DNA from: Firmicutes bacterium HGW-Firmicutes-14
GTDB taxonomy: Bacteria > Bacillota > Thermincolia > Thermincolales > UBA2595
Assembly: GCA_002840275.1 (NCBI GenBank)
Contig: PHAB01000023.1
Coordinates: 1 to 52,194, forward strand
Direction of reading: 5' to 3'
DNA length: 52,194 nt
Shown here: piece by piece, positions 7,847 through 16,647 of the stretch
Layout: every line of letters begins with the position of its first letter
How positions within the stretch are numbered: position 1 is the stretch's first letter
The notes under the pieces: generated by a model
What the model was told of the DNA's origin: nothing
What the model saw: the letters and a program-made list of their open reading frames with translations, nothing else
Databases searched by the model: none
Position numbers and translations under genes: made by a program

Positions 7847-7877
7847 ATATATTCCTCCTTGATATCATACCACTGCT

Positions 7878-9203
7878 TTATTGTCGAACTACCCGAACCG
7901 TTTTTGATCCGGGCCGCGGCAGCTTGGTGACGAATTCGAATTCACATGGGATACCGATGGAAAATTCCATCCTGCTGGCGAGTTTTTCAGCCAGCTCCGG
8001 GGTCGGTTCAACCCCGGGCGCCGGTTCTGTGCGGATCTTTAACTGTTCATTGTTACCCGGCTGGACCACAAATTGATACCAGTTCCCCACTTCCGGCAGC
8101 CGCATTAAAAATTCTTCCAGGTAAAAGGGCGAAAAGTCTATCTCATTGACAGTGACATGATCTACCAGGCGGCCCCGCATGAAAAACCGCGGGAAGAAGC
8201 TGCCGCAGCTGCAGGGGTCAGGGTCAATGTATCCCAAATCCTGGGTCCGGTAGCGAATCAGGGGGCTGTCGAGATGAAGCAGGGGAGTGGCCACTACCTC
8301 GCCTATTTCCCCCGGCTCCAGGACCTCACCTGTTTGCGGGTCCACTATTTCCAGGATCACCTGGCTCAATGGGATATGGTAACCCGCATGGGCATCACAC
8401 TCGATACCGAGAACACCGGCTTCCAGCGACCCGTAGAAAAAGTTAGCCTTAGTGCCCCAGATTTTCTCTACCCGTTCACGGAAGGCCGGAGAGCAGCCCT
8501 CCCCTGTCAGCCAGATTTTTTTCAGTGGCAGGCCGGTCAGGTCAAAATTAATCTCAGCGGCCGCTTCGGCAAGAGTAATGGCATAGGAAGGGGTAGTAAT
8601 CATCACTGTCGGCTGCAAATCACGCATCACATTAACTGTTTTTTCCGGGGTCGAATAGGCTCCGCCTTTGCCAACCGAAACAACCGTGGCGGCACAAATA
8701 TCCATAAATACCTTGTGAAAAGATAAGCCCGCTGAACTCATTTCATAAGGGAGAGCATTGATACAGATATCGCCGCGCCCAAGGTTGATCAGCGGCTTGG
8801 TGCCGGCTGCAAATTCATTGATAAAACAGTCTTTCCAGGTCTGCATGATATAGATTTCTTCCCCGCCGGTGGTGCCTGTGGAAACACTGACCAGGCTGAC
8901 GTCTTTTTTGTCAGCAGTCAGCAGCGCCCACGGGTTGCCGCGCAGGTCCTCCTTGGCGGTAAACGGCAGTTTGGACAGATCCGCCAGGCTCTTAATATCC
9001 TCCGGTTTAAGACCGGTCTCCACCATTTTCCGCCGGTAAAATGTATCATGATTGTAAACCCTGTTCACCATTATTTTTAGAACCTCATCCTGAAACTCGG
9101 TCATCACAGGCAAAGACAGGTCGGCCTCCTCCATAGCGGAGAAGCGGCTAAGCCTGGGCTCCCTGGAGATAGACCGGAGTTGTTTTTCAAAAAGGAATTC
9201 CAT
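7878..9203 (-). CDS. PaaK-like acyl-CoA (aryl-CoA) ligase, paralogue B
   Basis: This 441-residue adenylate-forming enzyme resembles phenylacetate-CoA ligase. It has the nucleotide loop VSTGTTGGEE, a FFYGSLEAG core, the hinge region YRTQDLGYIDPDPCSCGSFF with a CSCG zinc-type motif, and RGRLVDHVT in place of the usual RGRSDDM. It ends at a C-terminal ligase lobe. It is closely similar along its whole length to the gene at 9218, so the two arose by tandem duplication. The nucleotide loop of this copy (GGEEIY) is less canonical than that of its partner (GGKPIY), so specificity or activity may have drifted. A carboxylic acid substrate imported by the downstream ABC system is plausible. Confidence 0.88.
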   Translation of the reverse strand: MEFLFEKQLRSISREPRLSRFSAMEEADLSLPVMTEFQDEVLKIMVNRVYNHDTFYRRKMVETGLKPEDIKSLADLSKLPFTAKEDLRGNPWALLTADKKDVSLVSVSTGTTGGEEIYIMQTWKDCFINEFAAGTKPLINLGRGDICINALPYEMSSAGLSFHKVFMDICAATVVSVGKGGAYSTPEKTVNVMRDLQPTVMITTPSYAITLAEAAAEINFDLTGLPLKKIWLTGEGCSPAFRERVEKIWGTKANFFYGSLEAGVLGIECDAHAGYHIPLSQVILEIVDPQTGEVLEPGEIGEVVATPLLHLDSPLIRYRTQDLGYIDPDPCSCGSFFPRFFMRGRLVDHVTVNEIDFSPFYLEEFLMRLPEVGNWYQFVVQPGNNEQLKIRTEPAPGVEPTPELAEKLASRMEFSIGIPCEFEFVTKLPRPGSKTVRVVRQ

Positions 9204-9217
9204 AACCCTTCACTCCT

Positions 9218-10546
9218 TTATTCGTGAACTACCCTGACAGCTTTTTGGTTCGTACGCTGGAGTTTTTCAACTAATTCAAATTCACAGGGCACTCCGGCAG
9301 ATGTTTCCATACCGGCAGCCAGTTTTGCCGCCAGTTCGGAAGACGGCCCAACCCCGGCAGCAACTTCGCAGCGAATCTTCAGCTTCTCATTATTGCCCGG
9401 TTTGACCACAAACTGATACCAGTTTCCCACTTCCGGCAGCTGCATCAGGAAATTTTCCAGGTAGTACGGGGAATAGCCTTTTCCCTTTAGAATTATCTGG
9501 TCAACCATCCGTCCCCTGAGGTGTAACCGCTGCAAGTGCAGTCCACAGGAGCAGGGCTTGGGATCGAAGCAGCCTATATCCTGGGTCCGGTACCGGAGCA
9601 GTGGAATATCAAAACGCAGCAGGCAGGTAAGCACAATTTCGCCGGTTTCCCCGGGTTCCAGCACTTTTCCTGTCCGTGGGTCAACGACTTCTACCAGGAC
9701 ATTACCCAGGGCGAGGTGATAACCGTTCTGGGCTTCACATTCAACACCGATTATGCTGGATTCTGTGGTGCCAAAGGAAAACCTGACCGAGGTCCCCCAG
9801 ATTTTTTCCAGCCTCTTCCGGAAGGCCGGGGAACAGCCTTCACCGGCCAGCCACATTTTCTTCAGGGGAAGAGAGGTCAGGTCCAGGGAGATTTCGGCAG
9901 CGGCTTCGGCGAGGGTGATGGCATAAGAAGGAGATGTAGTAATAATGGTGGGTTTTAAATCGGCCATCAATTTGACAGTTTTTTCCGGTGTTGAATAGGC
10001 GCCCCCTTTACCGACCGGCACGACCGCCGCCTGGTGACCGGTCATAAATTTATTATGTAAGCTCAGGCCGGCCGAACTCATCTCATAGGGCAGGGCAACA
10101 AAGCATATATCGTCCTGGGTCACGGGATAAAGCCTGGGATAAATGATCCGGTGGTGGAGGTAATATTCCTTCCAGGTATGCATCGTATAGATTGGTTTGC
10201 CACCTGTAGTTCCTGTGGAAACGTGAATCAGGCTGACATCTTCTTTGTCACAGGCCAGGAGCGTCCAGGGGTCCCGGCGCAGTTCGTCCTTGGTGGTAAA
10301 AGGCAGTTTGGCCAGATCACTCACGTTTTTGATATCCTCGGGTTTTACCCCTTTCTGAATCATCTTCTGCCGATAAAAAGGGGAATTATTATAGGCCCGG
10401 GAAACCACTTCCTGTAAGGCTTCTTTTTGAAATTCGGCCAGCTTTGCCGGAGGCATCTCGTCAGGACAGAACGACTGAGAAAAGTATCGTTTTAAAAAAG
10501 GGGGCAGGGTTTCTTCCCTGATGCGGTTTTCAAAACGGGAAGTCAT
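9218..10546 (-). CDS. PaaK-like acyl-CoA (aryl-CoA) ligase, paralogue A
   Basis: This 442-residue protein has the same architecture as the 7878 gene: STGTTGGKPIYTMHTW phosphate loop, SFGTTESSIIGVEC core, YRTQDIGCFDPKPCSCGLHL and RGRMVDQIILKGKGYSP, which fits phenylacetate-CoA ligase-type enzymes that make acyl-AMP then acyl-CoA. ATG 10546 (MTSRFENRIR) has TAGGAGTG upstream; the longer frame start at 10573 lacks support. It is the first gene of a five- to six-gene minus-strand operon (ligase, ligase, amidohydrolase, binding protein, ATPase, permease). Confidence 0.9.
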   Translation of the reverse strand: MTSRFENRIREETLPPFLKRYFSQSFCPDEMPPAKLAEFQKEALQEVVSRAYNNSPFYRQKMIQKGVKPEDIKNVSDLAKLPFTTKDELRRDPWTLLACDKEDVSLIHVSTGTTGGKPIYTMHTWKEYYLHHRIIYPRLYPVTQDDICFVALPYEMSSAGLSLHNKFMTGHQAAVVPVGKGGAYSTPEKTVKLMADLKPTIITTSPSYAITLAEAAAEISLDLTSLPLKKMWLAGEGCSPAFRKRLEKIWGTSVRFSFGTTESSIIGVECEAQNGYHLALGNVLVEVVDPRTGKVLEPGETGEIVLTCLLRFDIPLLRYRTQDIGCFDPKPCSCGLHLQRLHLRGRMVDQIILKGKGYSPYYLENFLMQLPEVGNWYQFVVKPGNNEKLKIRCEVAAGVGPSSELAAKLAAGMETSAGVPCEFELVEKLQRTNQKAVRVVHE

Positions 10547-10632
10547 TGTTTTCACTCCTACTGCAATCAGCATTTATTTTTTCTTCTTTAACATAATATT
10601 CTTATGTTTAGTTTTTGGTACAGTTAAAACCA

Positions 10633-10647
10633 GGGGGGATACCCCCC
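10633..10647. promoter_or_regulatory. Perfect G6/C6 palindrome upstream of the ligase operon
   Basis: GGGGGG-ATA-CCCCCC lies 87 bases before the first ligase gene, within the 10547-10750 spacer. It could be an operator, or the remains of a terminator (TGGTTTT follows it on the minus strand). No partner regulator is evident. Confidence 0.4.
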
Positions 10648-10750
10648 AATTGTGGACATCAACAGAGTTCTTAGCGGTGTTAAGCTGTCGGATAAAAAAA
10701 AGAGGCCAGAGGATATTTCCCCCGGCACTTAAAAGAAGTGGCCCTGTTCC

Positions 10751-11620
10751 CTATTTAATAGTTACATAATTCTCTGACACGATTGCCTGGCCTTCATCAC
10801 CAAGAATAAAGTCAATAAATGCTTTGGTGGCATCATCGGTTTCACCTTTGGTCAGGAACAGGAACGGCCTGGAAATTTTATATGAGCCATCAATTACTGT
10901 CTCTTCAGATGGTTTAACATCATCCACCTTAAGGGCTTTCACCGCACTGTCCACAGAACCGAGGGATATAAACCCAATGGCGTTCGGATCTTTAGTCACC
11001 GCTGTTTTAACAGCGCCCGTGGAATTCTGGACCACCGCATTGTCTATAAATTTACCGTCCTTACCCAGAACGATTTCTTCAAAGGCGCCTCTTGTGCCTG
11101 ACCCTTCTTCACGAACCACTACAGTAATGGGTGCACTGTCACCCCCAATTTCTCTCCAATCCTTGATTTCACCGGCAAATATTTTTTTCACCTGTTCCAT
11201 GGTCAGGGAAGAAACTTTATTGTCATTATTTATAACTATAGCGATACCATCTTTGGCGATAACAGTTTCAACAAGGCCATATCCCTTTTCTTCATCCTTT
11301 AGCTCCCGGGAAGAAGTACCGATTTGGGCAGTCGCTGTATTGGCGGATTCAACCCCGGCGCTGGAACCCCCGCCCTGCACGCTGATGGTGACTTCAGGAT
11401 TTTCCTCCATGAAAGCTTCTGCCAGTTCTTCAGCCAGCGGCTGTACAGATGTGGACCCGGCAACTTTTACCGTTCCGCTCAGGGTGGTCTCAGCATTTTG
11501 TCCCTCGGTCTCACTCCGAGCTGCCGTATCCTCTTTTTTGCCGCATCCGGCAATTGCAACAAAGGCTGCGAGAGCAATCACCAGCAATACAGCAAATTTA
11601 GTCTTTTTAAAACCCAGCAT
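10751..11620 (-). CDS. pstS: Phosphate ABC transporter substrate-binding lipoprotein PstS
   Basis: This 289-residue lipoprotein has signal MLGFKKTKFAVLLVIALAAF and lipobox AIAGC. The mature part begins LSGTVKVAGSTSVQPLAEEL and contains VQGGGSSAGVESA, IGTSSRELK and VVREEGSGTRGAFEE, the classic PstS phosphate-binding segments. ATG 11620 has AAAGGAGGAG upstream, so the longer frame to 11668 is not used. No pstC, pstA or pstB follows, so the rest of the transporter must lie elsewhere. It is transcribed from a promoter with a phased Pho box (11680-11733), and a PhoB-like regulator is the next gene upstream. Confidence 0.93.
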   Translation of the reverse strand: MLGFKKTKFAVLLVIALAAFVAIAGCGKKEDTAARSETEGQNAETTLSGTVKVAGSTSVQPLAEELAEAFMEENPEVTISVQGGGSSAGVESANTATAQIGTSSRELKDEEKGYGLVETVIAKDGIAIVINNDNKVSSLTMEQVKKIFAGEIKDWREIGGDSAPITVVVREEGSGTRGAFEEIVLGKDGKFIDNAVVQNSTGAVKTAVTKDPNAIGFISLGSVDSAVKALKVDDVKPSEETVIDGSYKISRPFLFLTKGETDDATKAFIDFILGDEGQAIVSENYVTIK

Positions 11621-11679
11621 TTCTCTTTCTCCTCCTTTGATTTGTTGGTATTTGGTTTGATGAATCAATCAACAATTGC

Positions 11680-11733
11680 ATTATACAGGTTGAATGTAAA
11701 ATCTAAATTTATTGTTGGTTAATTCCTTGTTAA
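11680..11733 (-). promoter_or_regulatory. pstS promoter with a four-unit Pho box
   Basis: On the minus strand, hexamers TTAACA (11733-11728), TTAACC (11722-11717), TAAATT (11711-11706) and TTTACA (11700-11695) are spaced exactly 11 bases apart, like the TT(A/T)ACA repeats bound by PhoP/PhoB regulators. An extended -10 box, TGTATAAT, follows at 11687-11680. The layout is that of a phosphate-starvation activated promoter. Confidence 0.78.
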
Positions 11734-11752
11734 CTGCTTATTAAAAAAAAAT

Positions 11753-11784
11753 CCTAAAACAAAAACGCCCCTGGGGCGTTTAGG
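11753..11784 (-). terminator. Intrinsic terminator of the PhoB-like gene
   Basis: AAACGCCCC/GGGGCGTTT stem on the minus strand, followed by TTGTTTTAGG, four bases after the phoB-like stop. It separates this gene from pstS. Confidence 0.85.
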
Positions 11785-11787
11785 AAT

Positions 11788-12492
11788 TTATACTGCTTTT
11801 GGGTCTTTGAACCGGTACCCAATCCCCCGGACAGTCTCAATGTATTCCGGGTTATTGGGGTCTTCTTCTATCTTTTTTCTGAGATGCCGTATATGGACAT
11901 CCACTGTCCTGGTATCGTAATAATAATCATAGTCCCATATCCGTTCCAGCAGGACTTCCCTTGAAAATACTTTCCCCGGATTGGTTATAAACAGCCTTAA
12001 AAGTTCGAATTCCTTAAGGGGAAAATCCTTTTTTACCCCATTGATCAGTACTTCGTATTTTTCAGGATAGACCGCAATATAGCCCATTTTGATTTCCTCC
12101 GGTGTCTTACCTGCCTGGTCATGGTTTTTCTTTCTTAGCCGGGCCTTAATCCTGGCAGTTAGTTCCCTTGGGCTGAAAGGCTTAACAATGTAATCATCAG
12201 CCCCCAGTTCCAATCCAAGCACCTTGTCAAACTCTTCTGCTTTTGCACTGAGCATTATGATCGGAATATCAGACGTTACCTTGTCAGCTTTTAATATACG
12301 GCATACATCAAGACCGTCTCTTTCCGGCAGCATTATATCCAAAATAATAAGGTCAGGTTTCCCAAGAACAGCACGGTCTATTGCATCCTGCCCGTCATAA
12401 GCGGCATCCACTGTCCACCCCATCTTGGCAAGATTATATTTGACCAGTTCAATTATATGTTTATCATCATCGACAACCAGAATGTTAAACAT
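11788..12492 (-). CDS. PhoB/PhoP-like OmpR-family response regulator
   Basis: This 234-residue regulator has a receiver domain with acidic residues VVDDD (8-10), phosphoacceptor Asp52 in ILDIMLPE and Lys in IVKPFS. It is followed by a winged-helix DNA-binding domain (RLFITNPGKVFSREVLLERI, then DTRTVDVHIRHLRKKIEEDP). It fits PhoP of Gram-positive bacteria, and its gene stands just upstream of pstS, which carries a matching Pho box. No PhoR kinase gene adjoins it. Its own upstream region has three ten-base-spaced TTAAC-like hexamers (12520-12545), so it may regulate itself. Confidence 0.88.
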   Translation of the reverse strand: MFNILVVDDDKHIIELVKYNLAKMGWTVDAAYDGQDAIDRAVLGKPDLIILDIMLPERDGLDVCRILKADKVTSDIPIIMLSAKAEEFDKVLGLELGADDYIVKPFSPRELTARIKARLRKKNHDQAGKTPEEIKMGYIAVYPEKYEVLINGVKKDFPLKEFELLRLFITNPGKVFSREVLLERIWDYDYYYDTRTVDVHIRHLRKKIEEDPNNPEYIETVRGIGYRFKDPKAV

Positions 12493-12519
12493 ATTATCGC
12501 CTCTTGTGCAATGACTTTA

Positions 12520-12545
12520 ATTTAATCTTAGTTAACCATTGTTAA
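12520..12545 (-). promoter_or_regulatory. Possible weaker Pho box upstream of the PhoB-like gene
   Basis: Minus-strand hexamers TTAACA (12545-12540), TTAACT (12535-12530) and TTAAAT (12525-12520) repeat at 10-base spacing. They are less regular than the pstS box and sit close to the start codon, so autoregulation is only a suggestion. Confidence 0.45.
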
Positions 12546-12595
12546 CTGCAGTTTACTATTCTATTAAATTCTTTTTAAGACTTTGTTAAAAGTAT

Positions 12596-12825
12596 GAATA
12601 AGAGGCCATTCCCAACCGCTAAGCATGTTGACAAAAATGGTTATTGGCCGAAGGACCGGGCCGGTATATTCCACGCTATGAGCGAAATCTCCATCGGGAT
12701 CGGCTCCCAGCTATGCGGCTCGCCGACCGATGGGCGATTTAAGCCCCGCTTAGGAACATACCAGCCCGCTCTTTTATCCAGAACTATTTTGTCAATACAG
12801 CCCAACGGGGAAGCCCCTCTTATTC
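12596..12825. repeat. 230-bp imperfect palindrome
   Basis: GAATAAGAGG (12596-12605) is mirrored by CCTCTTATTC (12816-12825), TTGACAAAA (12628-12636) by TTTTGTCAA (12787-12795), and GGGCCGGTATATTCC by GGAACATACCAGCCC, closing at CCATCGG/CCGATGG near 12711. The arms pair almost end to end around one centre, so the whole segment can form one long hairpin. It lies between the PhoB-like gene and amt; there is no credible gene in it. It could be a MITE-like element or a structured RNA. Confidence 0.75.
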
Positions 12826-12885
12826 CCTGAAACTGTTGGATTAGACAGCCGCTTCACCGGCTTCACCGGTCCTGCCGTTTAAGGC

Positions 12886-14247
12886 TTATTTTAGAACCCC
12901 TGCATCATGGGGCTTAACCGCTGCAGTTCGCATAACAAAATCACCATATGCAGACATACCGTGTTCACCGATATCCAGGCCTTCCACCTCTTCTGCAGCC
13001 GATACACGCAAACCTACAGTTACTTTAATAATACCGAAAAGAATAAAGGCAGCTGTAACCGTCCACAGGAATACCGAGCCAACTCCGATAACCTGGGTAA
13101 CCAGCTGGGCAGTTCCACCTCCATACAGCAGTCCGCCGTCAACAGCGAAGACACCCACCATAATCGTCCCAAAGGCCCCACAAACACCGTGAACGGAAAT
13201 TGCACCTACAGGGTCATCAATTTTCACAACTCTGTCAAAGAACTCTACTGAAAATACCACCAGGATGCCTGCCAGTGCGCCGATTAACGCTGCTCCTGCC
13301 GGGCTTACCGCCGCAGTTCCGGCAGTAATTGCCACCAGACCGGCCAAAGCGCCATTGAGGGTCATGCTGACATCAGGCTTACCATATTTGATCCAGGTAA
13401 CTATCATAGTCAGGACAGCCCCGGCTGCTGCTGCCAGGTTAGTGGTTACAGCAATGGCAGCAATATCAGGGGTAGTGCCGGAAACAGTGCTTCCCGGGTT
13501 GAACCCGAACCAGCCGAACCACAGAATGAACACACCCAGGGCTCCAAGAGTAATGCTGTGACCGGGAATGGCGTTCACTTTACCGTCTGCTGAATATTTG
13601 CCCATACGGGGTCCGAGAAGAAGCGCCCCTATCAAGGCTGCCCAGCCGCCTACTGAGTGGACAACGGTCGAACCGGCAAAATCGATCATACCTCTTTCAG
13701 CCAACCAGCCGCCTCCCCAGATCCAGTGGCCTACAACCGGGTAAATAACCGCACTGATAACAATACTGTAAATCAGGTAAGATGTGAACTTTGTACGTTC
13801 AGCCATGGCGCCTGATACAATGGTTGCAGCCGTGGCACAGAATACGGTCTGGAACAGCAGGAATGCCGGGAGGGGAATTGACAGCCCCAGGTGTTCAAAC
13901 AGCCCGGTGGTGCCAAAGCCGGTTGTACCAATGAAACCTGCCTTATCAAGACCAAACATGAGGGCAAAACCTACCAGCCAGTAAACAACGGAACCTGCCG
14001 CAAAATCCATCAGGTTTTTCATGATGATATTACCGGCATTCTTTGCCCTGGTAAACCCGGTCTCTACCATGGCAAAACCGGCCTGCATAAAGAACACCAG
14101 GAAAGCTGCAATCAGGGTCCAGACAGTATCCAAGGCTGCAGCATTGGATTCGGCAGTGGGGCCTTCATCAGCGGCCCAAGCAGCACCAATGCTAAACAGG
14201 AACAGAAGTATTGTAATAATAGCTGCACGCAAATACTTATTTTTCAT
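12886..14247 (-). CDS. amt: Ammonium transporter (Amt/MEP/Rh family), copy 2
   Basis: This 453-residue integral membrane protein has a cleavable-looking N-terminal signal (ending AWA) and eleven hydrophobic segments. Amt signatures include DTVWTLIAAFLVFFMQAGFA, GGWAALIGALLLGPR and WFGWFGFNPGS, with the channel His pair in FAGSTVVHSVGG and SVHGVCGAFG. It conducts ammonium or ammonia into the cell. A ribosome site (AAGGAGGAG) precedes ATG 14247. It lies 250 bases after the PII gene, and that spacer has two terminator hairpins with ANTAR-like loops, so its expression seems separately controlled from amt copy 1 and PII. Confidence 0.93.
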   Translation of the reverse strand: MKNKYLRAAIITILLFLFSIGAAWAADEGPTAESNAAALDTVWTLIAAFLVFFMQAGFAMVETGFTRAKNAGNIIMKNLMDFAAGSVVYWLVGFALMFGLDKAGFIGTTGFGTTGLFEHLGLSIPLPAFLLFQTVFCATAATIVSGAMAERTKFTSYLIYSIVISAVIYPVVGHWIWGGGWLAERGMIDFAGSTVVHSVGGWAALIGALLLGPRMGKYSADGKVNAIPGHSITLGALGVFILWFGWFGFNPGSTVSGTTPDIAAIAVTTNLAAAAGAVLTMIVTWIKYGKPDVSMTLNGALAGLVAITAGTAAVSPAGAALIGALAGILVVFSVEFFDRVVKIDDPVGAISVHGVCGAFGTIMVGVFAVDGGLLYGGGTAQLVTQVIGVGSVFLWTVTAAFILFGIIKVTVGLRVSAAEEVEGLDIGEHGMSAYGDFVMRTAAVKPHDAGVLK

Positions 14248-14285
14248 TAGAATCTCCTCCTTAAGTTTCGTTTATAGGTAAGCAG

Positions 14286-14365
14286 AAAACGCTCTCCAGG
14301 CCGGGAAGACGCCGGATTCCCGTCCCGTGAGAGCGCCACTGCTCTACCGGCAATAAGATAATCGC
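14286..14365 (-). promoter_or_regulatory. Leader of amt copy 2: hairpins plus terminator, ANTAR-type
   Basis: On the minus strand the order is stem GCGAT/ATTGC with loop TATCTT (14365-14350), then stem AGAGC/GCTCT with six-base loop AGTGGC (14345-14330), then a terminator CGCTCTC/GAGAGCG followed by TTTTC (14335-14286). The second hairpin has the A1 and G4 loop bases known for ANTAR targets, and its 3' arm is the terminator's 5' arm. The first loop does not fit the consensus. Confidence 0.6.
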
Positions 14366-14387
14366 TGAAAAGATACATCACGATATC

Positions 14388-14431
14388 AAAAAAGACGCTC
14401 TGCAGAGTATCCATATACCCCGGAGCGTCTT
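14388..14431 (-). terminator. Terminator after PII gene, possibly regulated
   Basis: GACGCTC (minus strand from 14429) pairs with GAGCGTC, followed by TTTTTT. Upstream is a perfect five-pair stem AATAC/GTATT with loop TACGAT (14455-14440) and an AAAGAC segment next to the terminator arm, so this too may be an attenuator. Confidence 0.7.
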
Positions 14432-14494
14432 TGCGGTTTAATACATCGTAGTATTATATATTCCATTTTTCAAAAAACCTTTCAGCAGGCGGTC

Positions 14495-16224
<1,730 letters not shown>

Positions 16225-16264
16225 CGGCGTCACCCCTAATGGAAAAATTTCTATTCAAACAAAA

Positions 16265-16341
16265 ATACTCTCTTCAGGAACCGGCGCCAATTCCTAAACG
16301 AGAGCATCTTTGCTCAAACCTGAAGCAAACTATAGTTTTGC
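16265..16341 (-). promoter_or_regulatory. Second attenuator in the amt-glnK leader
   Basis: On the minus strand: hairpin GCAAA..TTTGC (16341-16325, seven-base loop), then GAGC/GCTC with six-base loop AAAGAT (16315-16302; A1, G4), then a terminator CTCTCGTTTAGGAA / TTCCTGAAGAGAG followed by TATTTTTGTTT (16306-16265). The hexaloop stem shares GCTC with the terminator arm, so the two are mutually exclusive. Confidence 0.62.
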
Positions 16342-16367
16342 CTTGGTCAATGAAAACCCCAAAAACA

Positions 16368-16432
16368 AAAAACGCCTTAACGGGGGATACCCCATCAAAG
16401 CGTCAGTGCTTGCCTGATACATCAATGTACCG
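16368..16432 (-). promoter_or_regulatory. ANTAR dual-hexaloop antiterminator in amt-glnK leader
   Basis: On the minus strand the leader reads GGTAC-ATTGAT-GTATC (16431-16416), a short linker, then AAGC-ACTGAC-GCTT (16411-16398). Both loops are exactly six bases with A at position 1 and G at position 4, which is the established recognition motif for ANTAR RNA-binding proteins. The 3' arm GCTTTG is part of the following terminator stem (ACGC...GCGT then TTTTTT, 16403-16368). Binding would stabilise the hairpins and let transcription continue into amt-glnK. Confidence 0.82.
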
Positions 16433-16449
16433 GTATTTAATTTAGATTT

Positions 16450-16478
16450 ATTATAGCACGACTGAAATAGTGGGTCAA
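16450..16478 (-). promoter_or_regulatory. Promoter of amt-glnK
   Basis: TTGACC (16478-16473), 17 bases, then TATAAT (16455-16450). This is a near-consensus housekeeping promoter. Transcription would start just before the dual-hexaloop motif, which begins at 16432. Confidence 0.8.
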
Positions 16479-16572
16479 TACCCTTGGCAACATTTTGGCA
16501 ACTTTTCTCCACCTTTGGCATAAAATAATTGCAAAGTAGGTAATCCGGCACAACGGCGTACCGGACCGAAAC

Positions 16573-16620
16573 TGGCAATGAGGCCACAAGGAAGTATCCT
16601 TGTGGCCTTAAATATTTTGG
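16573..16620 (+). promoter_or_regulatory. ANTAR-type attenuator in the asnB leader
   Basis: TGGC-AATGAG-GCCA (16573-16586) is a four-pair hairpin whose six-base loop has A1 and G4. It overlaps GGCCACAAGG (16582-16591), which pairs with CCTTGTGGCC (16598-16607), followed by TTAAATATTTTGG. An upstream stem CCGG/CTGG (16561-16574) has a seven-base loop ACCGAAA, so the pair is not a perfect dual motif. The T-tract is also weak. Confidence 0.6.
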
Positions 16621-16647
16621 ACGTGCTCAAGGGAGGATTTGTTTTTA

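Noticed and set aside
10574-10750. Riboswitch in the ligase operon leader
   Set aside because: Only a G6/C6 palindrome and weak stems are visible; no known riboswitch core could be recognised.
10824-11660. 278-codon plus-strand open frame opposite pstS
   Set aside because: It is the mirror of a clear pstS gene; composition is Ser/Thr/Pro-rich with no family match and no ribosome site.
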